NCBI RefSeq assembly: GCF_000720725.1 | Contig: NZ_JOCQ01000013.1 | Span: 66,105 to 130,104, forward strand | From: Streptomyces rimosus subsp. rimosus | GTDB taxonomy: Bacteria > Actinomycetota > Actinomycetes > Streptomycetales > Streptomycetaceae | Direction: 5' to 3' | Length of the DNA stretch: 64,000 nucleotides | Program-made: the position numbers and the translations under genes | Notes under the pieces: model-generated | What the model was told of the DNA's origin: nothing | The model's input: only the letters and a program-made list of their open reading frames with translations | The model's database searches: none | Part shown: positions 30,943 to 39,396 of the stretch, piece by piece | Numbering within the stretch: the first letter of the stretch is position 1 | How the letters are laid out: every line of letters starts with the position of its first letter

Positions 30943-31971
30943 GTGGTGTCCCACCGCCGTGTCTCACAGTCCGGCCTGGCCGGCGCGACGAGGATCACCG
31001 TCCTGTCCGCCGCCGCCGTCACCGCGGCCGCGGCCCTGTCGGCGGGCGGGGCGAGCGCCGCCCCGGCCCCGGCGCCCGCCGAGGTCACCTCGCGCGTCGA
31101 CGCTCTCTACGAGCAGGCCGAGAAGGTCACCGAGGAGTTCAACGGGGCCTCGGAGCGGACCCGGAAGCTACGCGCCGAAGTCACCGCCCTGCAGGACCGG
31201 GTGGCCCGTGGCCAGGGGCGCGTCAACCGGCTGCGCGCCCGGCTCGGTGCCGTCGCCTCCGCCCAGTACCGTTCCGGCGGGCTGGACCCGGCCCTGAAGC
31301 TGATGCTGTCCGAGGACCCGGCGGGCTACCTCGACAAGGCCTCCGTCCTCGACCGCGTCCACGGCAACCAGGCAGGGCAGCTGCGCGAACTCCAGGGCGC
31401 CCAGCGCGGACTGGAGCAGGAGCGCCGGGCGGCGACCGGCAAGCTGACGGACCTGGAGGCGAGCAGGCGCGAGGTCACCCGCCACAAGAAGGACATCGAG
31501 CGCAAACTGGCCGCCGCCCGGCACCTGCTGAGCGCGCTGAAGGGCGCCGACCGGGCGGCCTACGACCGGGCGAACCGCGGCGTCGGGCGGTCGCTGCCCG
31601 GCCTGTCCGGGGCGGCGCACCCCTCGGGCCGCTCCGGGGCCGCCGTCCAGGCGGTACGCGCGGCGATCGGCAGGCCGTACGCGTGGGGGCGCTCCGGCCC
31701 GTCCGCCTTCGACTGCTCCGGGCTGATGCAGTGGGCCTACGCGCGCGCCGGGATCGCCATCCCGCGCACCTCGCAAGCCCAGCGCGGCGCCGGGCGGCAG
31801 GTTCAGGTCAGCCAGGCCAGGCCGGGAGACCTGGTCATCTACCGGGACGATGCCAGTCATGTCGGCATGTATGTGGGCAACGGACAGGTGGTGCACGCGC
31901 CGTACCCGGGCGCGCGGGTGCGGTCCGACCCCGTCGGCATGATGCCGATCTCGTCCGTAACCCGCCCCTGA
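30943..31971 (+). CDS. Secreted NlpC/P60 peptidoglycan hydrolase (copy 2)
   Basis: A 342-residue paralogue of the upstream gene with the same layout: a basic signal peptide (VVSHRRVSQSG...), a coiled coil (about 45-205) that is more Arg-rich than in copy 1, and the NlpC/P60 domain with C258 in FDCSGLMQW, H306 in SHVGMYVG and H318 in VVHAPYPG. All catalytic residues are kept, so it should be active. GTG 30943 aligns with the start of copy 1; GTG 30946 is possible. GGAAGGGA is upstream. A tandem duplication is the simplest origin. Confidence 0.92.
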   Translation: MVSHRRVSQSGLAGATRITVLSAAAVTAAAALSAGGASAAPAPAPAEVTSRVDALYEQAEKVTEEFNGASERTRKLRAEVTALQDRVARGQGRVNRLRARLGAVASAQYRSGGLDPALKLMLSEDPAGYLDKASVLDRVHGNQAGQLRELQGAQRGLEQERRAATGKLTDLEASRREVTRHKKDIERKLAAARHLLSALKGADRAAYDRANRGVGRSLPGLSGAAHPSGRSGAAVQAVRAAIGRPYAWGRSGPSAFDCSGLMQWAYARAGIAIPRTSQAQRGAGRQVQVSQARPGDLVIYRDDASHVGMYVGNGQVVHAPYPGARVRSDPVGMMPISSVTRP

Positions 31972-31993
31972 CCCCTGTCCGCACCCCGGGACG

Positions 31994-33286
31994 GTGCTTA
32001 CGATCAGCCGCGTGGCAGGTCATCAGGTACGGCGGCAGTCGGTGCGGGGGATCAGGGTGGCGCTGTGCGCGGCCCTGCCGCTGGCGCTGCTGTCGCTGCT
32101 CACCGGCTGCGACGGACCGGCCGACGCGCAGGCCGCCCCGCCGGGCATCCAGCGCATGCTGGACCAGCGCGCCGCGGCCGTACGGAACCGGGACACCGGG
32201 GCCTTCCTCGCCTCGGTCGACCCCCGCGCGGCCGGGTACCGCGCCGAGCAGCGCCGGATGTTCGCCAACCTCGCGCGGGTGCCGCTGGCCGCCTGGTCGT
32301 ACGAGCTGGTGCGCACCGACGCGTTCGGGCTGCCCGCGGTCGTCGGCGCGGACGGGCGGCGGGTGGCGGCCGAGGTGCGGCTGCGCTACCGGCTCACCGG
32401 GTACGACAGCGCGCCGGTCACCGCCGTCCAGTACCTGACCTTCACCGACCGCGGCGGCCGGTGGCGGATCAGCTCGGACTCGGACGGCGCCGTGGGCGGG
32501 CGGCGCAGCGCGCGCCAGCTGTGGGACCAGGGGCCGGTCGAGGTCGTCCGGGGGCGGCACAGCCTGGTCCTCGGGGTCGGGCGCGGCACCGCGGCGCTGC
32601 GCGAACTGGCGGAGCGTACGGACGCGGCGGTGCCCGCCGTCGGCAGGGCGTGGCCCGGGAAGTGGGCCGGGCGGGTGGTGGTCGAGGCGCCGCAGTCGCT
32701 GGAGCGGATGGCGGAGCTGCTGAACGCCACCGACCCGGCGGGCTACCGGGGCATAGCGGCCGTGACGACCGGCGAGTCCGGCCCGGCTCCGGCGGCCCCC
32801 GCCGACCGGGTCGTCGTCAATCCGGAGGCGTACGGCGAACTGTCCGAGACCGGACGGCAGGTCGTGCTGACGCACGAGACCACCCACGTCGCCACGCGTA
32901 CGGACACCACCTCCGCCACTCCGATGTGGCTCTCCGAGGGCTTCGCCGACTGGGCCGCCTACCGCGGCGGCAGCCGCCCGGCCGCCACCGCCCCCGAACT
33001 GGCCCACGCGGTCGCCAAGGGCGCGCCCCCGTCCCGGCTCCCGGCCGACGGCGACTTCCGCTTCAGCCGCAGTGCCCGGCAGCTGGCCCGTGCCTACGAG
33101 GGCGGCTGGCTGGCCTGCCGCATGATCGCCGACAAGTGGGGCGAGCGGACGCTCGGCGCTTTCTACCGGGCGGTGGGCCGCGGCGACGAGGAGAGTGCCG
33201 GGCAGGCGATGCGGGACCAGCTGGGTGTCAGCCCGGCGGAGTTCACCCGGCGGTGGCGGGCTTACGTGGCCGAGCAGTTGGGCTGA
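31994..33286 (+). CDS. Lipoprotein with a peptidase-MA-like gluzincin domain
   Basis: Up to 430 residues. A lipoprotein signal ends at LLSLLTGC, followed by a DNA-negative, beta-rich region resembling an NTF2-like domain (about 50-165). A metallopeptidase domain holds HETTH and, about 20 residues on, SEGFADW, the HExxH plus Glu arrangement of gluzincins. It is predicted to act outside the membrane. GTG 32012 is favoured as a leaderless start because TACGAT (31999-32004) lies seven bases before it; GTG 31994 gives six more residues. The 3' end overlaps the convergent glycosyltransferase gene by 25 bases. Confidence 0.85.
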   Translation: MLTISRVAGHQVRRQSVRGIRVALCAALPLALLSLLTGCDGPADAQAAPPGIQRMLDQRAAAVRNRDTGAFLASVDPRAAGYRAEQRRMFANLARVPLAAWSYELVRTDAFGLPAVVGADGRRVAAEVRLRYRLTGYDSAPVTAVQYLTFTDRGGRWRISSDSDGAVGGRRSARQLWDQGPVEVVRGRHSLVLGVGRGTAALRELAERTDAAVPAVGRAWPGKWAGRVVVEAPQSLERMAELLNATDPAGYRGIAAVTTGESGPAPAAPADRVVVNPEAYGELSETGRQVVLTHETTHVATRTDTTSATPMWLSEGFADWAAYRGGSRPAATAPELAHAVAKGAPPSRLPADGDFRFSRSARQLARAYEGGWLACRMIADKWGERTLGAFYRAVGRGDEESAGQAMRDQLGVSPAEFTRRWRAYVAEQLG

Positions 33287-34536
33287 CGGGCGGCGGTGGC
33301 GCCGGGGTGGTCTTCTCCCCGCCGCCGCTGCCCGGTCACCGTAGAGCGCCACAGCCTGCGGCAGGCGACCAGCGAGGCGGCCACCAGCAGGCCGTTGCGT
33401 ACGGCCAGCAGGGCGACGCCGGGCCCCTGACTGGTCACCACGTCCGCGAACCAGATGGGGAACTCCAGCAGCGTCGCCCCGGCCGCCAGCAGCACCAGGA
33501 CGGCAGGCAGTCCCATCCGGCCGGCCCGCCTCGTCATGCACACGGCTGCCGTGCCGACCAGCCAGATCATGTACTGCGGGCTGATGACCCGGCTGGTGGT
33601 GACGAAGAGGAGGAGGGCGGTGAAGGCGGCGTCGGCGAGCGTGGCGGACGTGAACTTCCGCGCGCGCAGCCGCCACAGGAGCAGCCAGCCGAAGGCCGCC
33701 GCGGTCAGGACCAGCGCCAGGGAGCTGACCAGCGGTACGTACGGGCCGACGAATTCCACCGAGCCGTAATTCAGCAGGACCTCGCCGTCCCAGCCGAACT
33801 GCCGGGCGAGATGGAAGACGAGCGCGCCCAGCGACTCCACTTCCGTACCCCGGTCGCGCTGGAAGGTGAGGAACGCCAGCCCGCCAGGGGCCCAGGCGAC
33901 GAGCAGCAGCGTGATCGCCAGTGCGCCGACGGCCGCCGCGCCCCACAGGCTCCGGGCCCGGCGGCCCCGCAGGGGAGCGCCGGTCAGCAGCAGCACCGGC
34001 CAGACCTTCAGCAGCGCGCCGAAGGCGACCAGCGCACCGGAGACGCGCGGCCGGCCGGCGGCGGCGAACAGCGCGGCGACGGCCACGGCCGTGACCATCA
34101 GGTCGTACCGGGAGTACGCGGTCGGGCCCAGCAGGGCGACTCCCGCGGTCCACACCCAGGCGCCGGTGAGACGTCTGCCCGGCCGCCGGCCCGCGTACAG
34201 GAACAGTGAAAAAGCGGCCGCGTCGGCGGCGCAGGCCAGGAGGAAGAAGGCCGAGGCGTAGTCCAGGAAGGGCAGCAGGCCGGGGGAGAGTACGGCGAGC
34301 GCGGCGGCCGGCGGATACTGCCAGGTCACGTCGTCGTGCGGGAAGCTGCCGGATCTCAGGACCTCGAACCAGCCGTGGTAGATGCCGGAGATGTCGCTGG
34401 TCACGTCCGGCCCGGGCAGCAGCAGCACCTTGAACACGCACAACAGCAGCACCGCCCGGGTCGCGGCCCACGCCGCCACCGGCGGCGCCACGGCGCGCAC
34501 GGCGTCCCACGGGGGCCGGCTGCCGGCCCTGGTCAT
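33262..34536 (-). CDS. Polytopic GT-C/GT87-like membrane glycosyltransferase
   Basis: A 424-residue membrane protein with about ten to eleven hydrophobic segments. The first extracytoplasmic loop has DVTSDISGIYHGWFEVLRSG followed by WQYPPAAA, the Asp-containing loop and the YPP motif seen in polyprenyl-phosphate-mannose-dependent GT87 (DUF2029) enzymes. Such enzymes extend envelope mannans from lipid-linked sugars. A PimB-like cytoplasmic glycosyltransferase gene is divergent from it. ATG 34536 has GAGGT five bases upstream; ATG 34557 is an alternative start. Substrate is inferred from the family. Confidence 0.82.
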   Translation of the reverse strand: MTRAGSRPPWDAVRAVAPPVAAWAATRAVLLLCVFKVLLLPGPDVTSDISGIYHGWFEVLRSGSFPHDDVTWQYPPAAALAVLSPGLLPFLDYASAFFLLACAADAAAFSLFLYAGRRPGRRLTGAWVWTAGVALLGPTAYSRYDLMVTAVAVAALFAAAGRPRVSGALVAFGALLKVWPVLLLTGAPLRGRRARSLWGAAAVGALAITLLLVAWAPGGLAFLTFQRDRGTEVESLGALVFHLARQFGWDGEVLLNYGSVEFVGPYVPLVSSLALVLTAAAFGWLLLWRLRARKFTSATLADAAFTALLLFVTTSRVISPQYMIWLVGTAAVCMTRRAGRMGLPAVLVLLAAGATLLEFPIWFADVVTSQGPGVALLAVRNGLLVAASLVACRRLWRSTVTGQRRRGEDHPGATAARQPNCSAT

Positions 34537-34713
34537 CGGCACCTCGTCCCCGTCCATCGTCGCCCTGCCGCCGTCCTGTCGCAGTCCGGCCGCGTCCCGT
34601 CGCCGCCCGCCCGGACGCGCGCACGACGGCCTGTCACGACCGTAGACGAGTCACGTCCGTGCCGGGGTTGCCCTCACCGGCCGTGTCCGGCGACCCGGTA
34701 CTGTGCGAGGGCA

Positions 34714-35856
34714 ATGGACAAGACGCTGATCGTCACGAACGACTTCCCGCCCCGCCCCGGCGGCATCCAGGCCTTCCTGCACAGCATGGCGCTGCGCCTG
34801 GACCCGGACCGGGTCGTCGTCTACGCCTCCACCTGGAAGCGGAGCAAGGAGGGCGTCGCCGCCACCGCCCGCTTCGACGCCGAACAGCCCTTCCCGGTCG
34901 TACGGGACCGTACGACGATGCTGCTGCCGACGCCCCGGGTGACCCGCACCGCCACCGCCCTGCTGCGCCGCCACGGCTGCTCCTCGGTGTGGTTCGGGGC
35001 CGCGGCGCCGCTCGGCCTGATGGCCCCGGCGCTGCGCCGGGCGGGCGCGCGCCGGATCGTGGCCACCACGCACGGGCACGAGGCGGGCTGGGCGCAGCTG
35101 CCCGCCTCCCGGCAACTGCTGCGGCGGATCGGCGAGGGCACCGACACGATCACCTACCTCGGCGAGTACACCCGCTCGCGGATCGCCGCCGCGCTGACCC
35201 CGGCCGCCGCCGGGCGGATGACGCAACTGCCGCCCGGCGTGGACGAGAAGACCTTCCACCCCGGCTCGGGCGGCGACGAGGTACGGGCCCGGCTCGGACT
35301 CGCCGGGCGGCCGGTCGTCGTCTGCGTCTCCCGGCTGGTTCCGCGCAAGGGGCAGGACACCCTGATCGAGGCGATGCCCCGCATCCTGGCCGACGTGCCG
35401 GACGCGGTGCTGCTGATCGTCGGCGGCGGCCCGTACGAGAAGCAGCTGCACGCGCTCGCCGTCGAGAAGGGCGTCGCGGATTCGGTGCGCTTCACCGGAG
35501 CCGTCCCGTGGGAGGAACTGCCTGCCCACTACGGCGCCGGCGACGTCTTCGCGATGCCGTGCCGCACGCGGCGCGGCGGCCTGGACGTCGAGGGCCTGGG
35601 CATCGTCTACCTGGAGGCGTCCGCCACCGGGCTCCCGGTCGTCGCGGGCGACTCCGGCGGCGCGCCGGACGCCGTACTGGACGGCGAGACGGGATATGTC
35701 GTCCCGGGCGGCTCCCCGACCGTGGCCGCCGAGCGCATCATCGCCCTCCTGAAGGACCCGGAAGCCCGCCGTCGCATGGGCAAGCGCGGCCGGGCCTGGG
35801 TGGAGGAGAAGTGGCGCTGGGACCTGCTGGCGGAGCGGCTGAAGGAACTGCTGTAG
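34714..35856 (+). CDS. GT4-family glycosyltransferase (PimB-like mannosyltransferase)
   Basis: A 380-residue cytoplasmic GT-B enzyme. The N-terminal TNDFPPRPGGIQAFL is the acceptor-side loop typical of PimB'. The C-terminal half has VVCVSRLVPRKGQDTLIEA (Lys for the sugar-nucleotide phosphates) and EGLGIVYLEASATGLPVVAG with the EX7E pattern of GT4. The closest characterised relatives I know transfer mannose from GDP-Man to phosphatidyl-inositol mannoside. ATG 34714 follows GCGAGGG; TACTGT at 34699-34704 is a possible -10. A strong hairpin follows the gene. Confidence 0.88.
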   Translation: MDKTLIVTNDFPPRPGGIQAFLHSMALRLDPDRVVVYASTWKRSKEGVAATARFDAEQPFPVVRDRTTMLLPTPRVTRTATALLRRHGCSSVWFGAAAPLGLMAPALRRAGARRIVATTHGHEAGWAQLPASRQLLRRIGEGTDTITYLGEYTRSRIAAALTPAAAGRMTQLPPGVDEKTFHPGSGGDEVRARLGLAGRPVVVCVSRLVPRKGQDTLIEAMPRILADVPDAVLLIVGGGPYEKQLHALAVEKGVADSVRFTGAVPWEELPAHYGAGDVFAMPCRTRRGGLDVEGLGIVYLEASATGLPVVAGDSGGAPDAVLDGETGYVVPGGSPTVAAERIIALLKDPEARRRMGKRGRAWVEEKWRWDLLAERLKELL

Positions 35857-35870
35857 GCCGGTACGCGAAC

Positions 35871-35904
35871 GCCGGGCGGGCCGGGGAAGACCCGGCCGCC
35901 CGGC
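35871..35904. terminator. Terminator between convergent glycosyltransferase and acyl-CoA synthetase genes
   Basis: A 14-bp stem with one bulged G (35871-35885 with 35891-35904) and a GAAGA loop, in the 66-bp gap between two convergent stop codons. Confidence 0.8.
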
Positions 35905-35922
35905 GTGTGTGTCCCCGGGGCG

Positions 35923-37719
35923 CTACGCGCGGTAGATCGCCTCGATCTCCTCGGCGAAGTCCTTCGCCACCACGTTCCGCTTCAGCTTCAGCGACGGCGT
36001 GACGTGCCCGGACTCCTCGGTGAACTGCGTCGGCAGGATGCGGAACTTGCGCACCGACTCAGCCTTGGAGACGGCCGCGTTGCCGTCGTCCACCGCCCGC
36101 TGCACCGCGGCCAGCAGCTCCGGGTCCTTGCTCAGCTCGGTGACGCCCTGCCCGGCCGGGCGGCCGTTCTCCGCCGCCCAGCGCGGCAGGAACTCCTCGT
36201 CGAGGGTGACCAGCGCGCCGACGAACGGGCGGCCGTCGCCGACCACCATGCACTCGGCGATCAGCGCGTGCGCGCGGATGCGGTCCTCGATGACGGCCGG
36301 GGCGACGTTCTTGCCGCCCGCCGTCACCAGGATCTCCTTCTTGCGGCCGGTGATCGCGAGGTAGCCGTCCTCGTCGAGGGTGCCGATGTCACCGGTGTGG
36401 AACCAGCCGTCGGAGAGCGCCTCCTTGGTGGCGGCCTCGTTGTTCCAGTACTCGGTGAACAGGTGCTCGCCGTGCAGCAGCACCTCGCCGTCGTCGGCGA
36501 TGCGGACCACCGAGCCGGGCAGCGGCTGGCCGACCGTACCGATCTTCTGCCGGTCCCACGGGTTGAAGGCGGTGGCCGCGCAGGACTCCGTCAGGCCGTA
36601 GCCCTCCAGGGCCGTGAAGCCGATGCCGCGGTAGAAGTGGCCCAGCCGCTCGCCCAGCGGCGCGCCGCCGGAGATGGCGTGGGTGGCCCGGCCGCCGAGC
36701 ACCGCGCGCAGCTTGCCGAAGACCAGCTTGTCGAAGAGCTTGTGCTTGAGCTTCAGACCGAGGCCGGGCCCGGCCGGGGTGTCCAGCGCGCGGCTGTAGG
36801 CGATGGCCGTGTCGGCGGCCCGGTCGAAGATCTTGCCCTTGCCCTCGGCCTGCGCCTTGGCCCGCGCCGAGTTGTAGACCTTCTCGAAGACCCGGGGGAC
36901 GCCGAGGATCAGCGTGGGGCGGAAGGAGGCGAGGTCGTCGGTGAGGTTCTTGATGTCGGGGGCGTGGCCGAGCTTGATGGGCGCCATGACCGAGGCCACC
37001 TGCACCAGCCGTCCAAAGACGTGCGCCACCGGCAGGAAGAGGAGTACCGAGGAGTGGCCGGTGCGGAAGAGCGGCTTGAGGCGTTCGACGACGTTGCCGC
37101 ACTCGGCGAAGAAGCTGCGGTGGGTGAGCACACAGCCCTTGGGCCGGCCGGTGGTGCCGGAGGTGTAGACGATGGTGGCGGGGGAGTCCGCGTCGGCGAG
37201 GGCGCTGCGCTCGTCCACCTCCGCGTCGGTGACGCCTTCGCCGGCCGCGCGCAGCCGGGCGACCGCGTCCCGCTCGATCTGCCAGATGTTCTCCAGCGCG
37301 GGCAGCCGGTCCCGTACGGACTCGACGGCGGCCTCCTGCGCGGGCGTCTCCACCAGGCAGGCGACGGCGCCGGAGTCGCCGAGGATCCACTGCACCTGCT
37401 CGGCGGAGCTGGTCTCGTAGACCGGGACGGTGACCGCGCCCGCGCTCCAGATGGCGAAGTCCAGCAGCGTCCACTCGTAGCGGGTGCGCGACATCAGGCC
37501 GATCCGGTCGCCCGGCTCGATCCCGGTGGCCATCAGACCCTTGGCGACGGCCCGCACCTCGGCCAGGAACTCGGTGGCGGTGACGTCCTCGTACCGCCCG
37601 TCGACCTTGCGGCCCATGACGGCGACATCGGGGTGCTGCGCGGCATTGCGGCGGATCAGATCCGTCAGGTTGCCGTCCGCGGGGACCTCGTACAGGGCCG
37701 GAAGGCTGAACTCGCGCAA
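35923..37719 (-). CDS. Long-chain fatty acid-CoA ligase (FadD/FAA1-like)
   Basis: A 598-residue AMP-forming acyl-CoA synthetase. It has the P-loop-like YTSGTTGRPKGCVLTH, the A5-type GYGLTESCA, the ATP-binding GWFHTGDIGTLDEDGY and the hinge GRKKEILVTAGGKNVAP, plus the late SLKLKRNVV carrying the catalytic Lys. It activates fatty acids via acyl-AMP. The start is a TTG at 37719 with GAGGAG eight bases upstream, a rare start codon but well supported. The gene is convergent with the PimB-like glycosyltransferase and divergent from the metallophosphoesterase with about 284 bp between, in which I recognise no further gene. Confidence 0.95.
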   Translation of the reverse strand: MREFSLPALYEVPADGNLTDLIRRNAAQHPDVAVMGRKVDGRYEDVTATEFLAEVRAVAKGLMATGIEPGDRIGLMSRTRYEWTLLDFAIWSAGAVTVPVYETSSAEQVQWILGDSGAVACLVETPAQEAAVESVRDRLPALENIWQIERDAVARLRAAGEGVTDAEVDERSALADADSPATIVYTSGTTGRPKGCVLTHRSFFAECGNVVERLKPLFRTGHSSVLLFLPVAHVFGRLVQVASVMAPIKLGHAPDIKNLTDDLASFRPTLILGVPRVFEKVYNSARAKAQAEGKGKIFDRAADTAIAYSRALDTPAGPGLGLKLKHKLFDKLVFGKLRAVLGGRATHAISGGAPLGERLGHFYRGIGFTALEGYGLTESCAATAFNPWDRQKIGTVGQPLPGSVVRIADDGEVLLHGEHLFTEYWNNEAATKEALSDGWFHTGDIGTLDEDGYLAITGRKKEILVTAGGKNVAPAVIEDRIRAHALIAECMVVGDGRPFVGALVTLDEEFLPRWAAENGRPAGQGVTELSKDPELLAAVQRAVDDGNAAVSKAESVRKFRILPTQFTEESGHVTPSLKLKRNVVAKDFAEEIEAIYRA

Positions 37720-38003
37720 GACTGCTGCTCCTCATTGGCGCCGGCGTCACGACGCTGTGTGCTGGCCGGCTGCGGTCCATGATCAGGCAGGGGGGTGTTG
37801 GACTGCCCGGACGTTACCCACCGGTATTGCTTTTGGGATAGGGGTGTACGCCCAGATGTTCGATGCGTCACAGCGGTGTGCCGCGCCGTGGGACACGCCT
37901 GGGGACTGCTCAGCGCAGACTAGACCAGGCTTTCGGTGACCGGGAAGTAACCGCAGGTGGGACCCCTCTCCCGGCGGTACGCCGTTCGATCTAGGGTGAC
38001 GTC

Positions 38004-38780
38004 ATGCGAGTGCATGTGGTCAGCGACGTACACGGCAACGGACCGGACCTCGCCAGGGCGGGCGACGGCGCCGACGCCCTGGTCTGCCTGGGCGACCTCG
38101 TCCTCTTCCTCGACTACGCCGACCACTCGCGCGGCATCTTCCCCGACCTCTTCGGCGTCGAGAACGCCCACCGGCTGGTCGAACTGCGTACCGCCCGCCG
38201 CTTCGAGGAAGCACGCGCCCTGGGCCGGCGGCTGTGGGGCGACATCGAACGCGAGGGCGGCGGCCGGATGGCCGTCATCGAGGCGGCCGTCCGCCGGCAG
38301 TACGCCGAACTGTTCGCCGCCTTCCCGGACCGGACGTACGCCACGTACGGCAACGTGGACCTCCCGCACCTGTGGCCCGAATACGCGCGGCCCGGCACCA
38401 CCGTCCTGGACGGCGAGCGGGCGGAGATCGGCGGCCGGGTCTTCGGGTTCGTCGGCGGCGGGCTGACGACGCCGATGAAGACCCCGTACGAGATCAGCGA
38501 CGAGGAGTACGCCGCCAAGATCGAGGCCGTCGGCGAGGTGGACGTGCTGTGCACCCACATCCCGCCGGACATTCCCGAGCTGTGCTACGACGTCGTCGCC
38601 CGGCGCTTCGAGCGCGGCAGCGCCGCCCTCCTGGACGCGATCCGCCGCACCCGCCCCCGCTACGCGCTGTTCGGACACGTGCACCAGCCGCTGGCCCCGC
38701 GGGTGCGCGTCGGCGCCACCGAGTGCGTCAACGTCGGGCACTTCAACGCGACGGGAACGCCGTACGTCATGGAGTGGTGA
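38004..38780 (+). CDS. Metallophosphoesterase
   Basis: A 258-residue calcineurin-like phosphoesterase. The metal-ligand motifs are VVSDVHGNG (DxH), VCLGDLVLF (GD), ATYGNVDLPHL (GN-D replacing GNHD), CTHIPPD (GH-like His) and FGHVHQPL (GHxH). All dimetal ligands can be accounted for. Substrate cannot be inferred; the family includes phosphodiesterases and phosphatases. ATG 38004 has no Shine-Dalgarno, but TAGGGT lies at 37992-37997, six bases before it, indicating leaderless transcription. Confidence 0.9.
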   Translation: MRVHVVSDVHGNGPDLARAGDGADALVCLGDLVLFLDYADHSRGIFPDLFGVENAHRLVELRTARRFEEARALGRRLWGDIEREGGGRMAVIEAAVRRQYAELFAAFPDRTYATYGNVDLPHLWPEYARPGTTVLDGERAEIGGRVFGFVGGGLTTPMKTPYEISDEEYAAKIEAVGEVDVLCTHIPPDIPELCYDVVARRFERGSAALLDAIRRTRPRYALFGHVHQPLAPRVRVGATECVNVGHFNATGTPYVMEW

Positions 38781-38813
38781 CGGCCTTCCCGGGACCTTCT
38801 CCGGGAACGGCCG
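38781..38813 (+). terminator. Hairpin after the metallophosphoesterase gene
   Basis: CGGCC-TTCCCGG (38781-38792) pairs with CCGGGAA-c-GGCCG (38801-38813) with one bulge, directly after the stop codon. Confidence 0.6.
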
Positions 38814-38920
38814 GGACCAGCGGGGAGCCTGTCCGGGGCGCTTTCCCCGCGCGGTAGCCTTCAGCAGCAGGGATACGCGTCTGGCGGACCGGCACGAATC
38901 GGCATGGAGGAGTCACGGCG

Positions 38921-39394
38921 ATGGCCGAACACACCAGCTCTAGCATCACGATCGAGGCGGCACCCGCCGAGGTGATGGGAGTGATCGCCGACTTTGACCG
39001 CTACCCGGACTGGACCGGCGAGGTCAAGGAAGCCGAGATCCTCAGCAAGGACGAGCAGGGCCGTGCCGAGCAGGTCCGGCTGGTGCTGGACGCCGGCGCG
39101 ATCAAGGACGACCACACCCTCGCCTACCACTGGATCAGCGACCACGAGGTCAGCTGGTCGCTGGTGAAGTCCCAGATGCTGCGCACCCTCGACGGCTCCT
39201 ACCGGCTGGTCCCGCTGGCCGGCGGCGCGCACACCGAAGTGACGTACCAGCTCACCGTGGACGTCAAGATCCCGATGCTCGGCATGATCAAGCGCAAGGC
39301 GGAGAAGGTCATCATCGACCGCGCCCTGGACGGGCTGAAGAAGCGCGTCGAGAACGGCCCCGCGGCCCCCGCCGGCGAGGCCAAGAGCCGCTGA
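38921..39394 (+). CDS. SRPBCC (START-like) ligand-binding protein
   Basis: A 157-residue SRPBCC-fold protein (SITIEAAPAEVMGVIADFDRYPDWTGEVKEAEIL, then alternating beta strands and the long C-terminal helix MIKRKAEKVIIDRALDGLKKRVE). Such proteins bind hydrophobic ligands or act as cyclases/aromatases; nothing near suggests polyketide synthesis, so a lipid or quinone carrier role is as likely. It is followed after two bases by the ArsA-like ATPase, with which it is probably co-transcribed. Confidence 0.85.
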   Translation: MAEHTSSSITIEAAPAEVMGVIADFDRYPDWTGEVKEAEILSKDEQGRAEQVRLVLDAGAIKDDHTLAYHWISDHEVSWSLVKSQMLRTLDGSYRLVPLAGGAHTEVTYQLTVDVKIPMLGMIKRKAEKVIIDRALDGLKKRVENGPAAPAGEAKSR

Positions 39395-39396
39395 CC

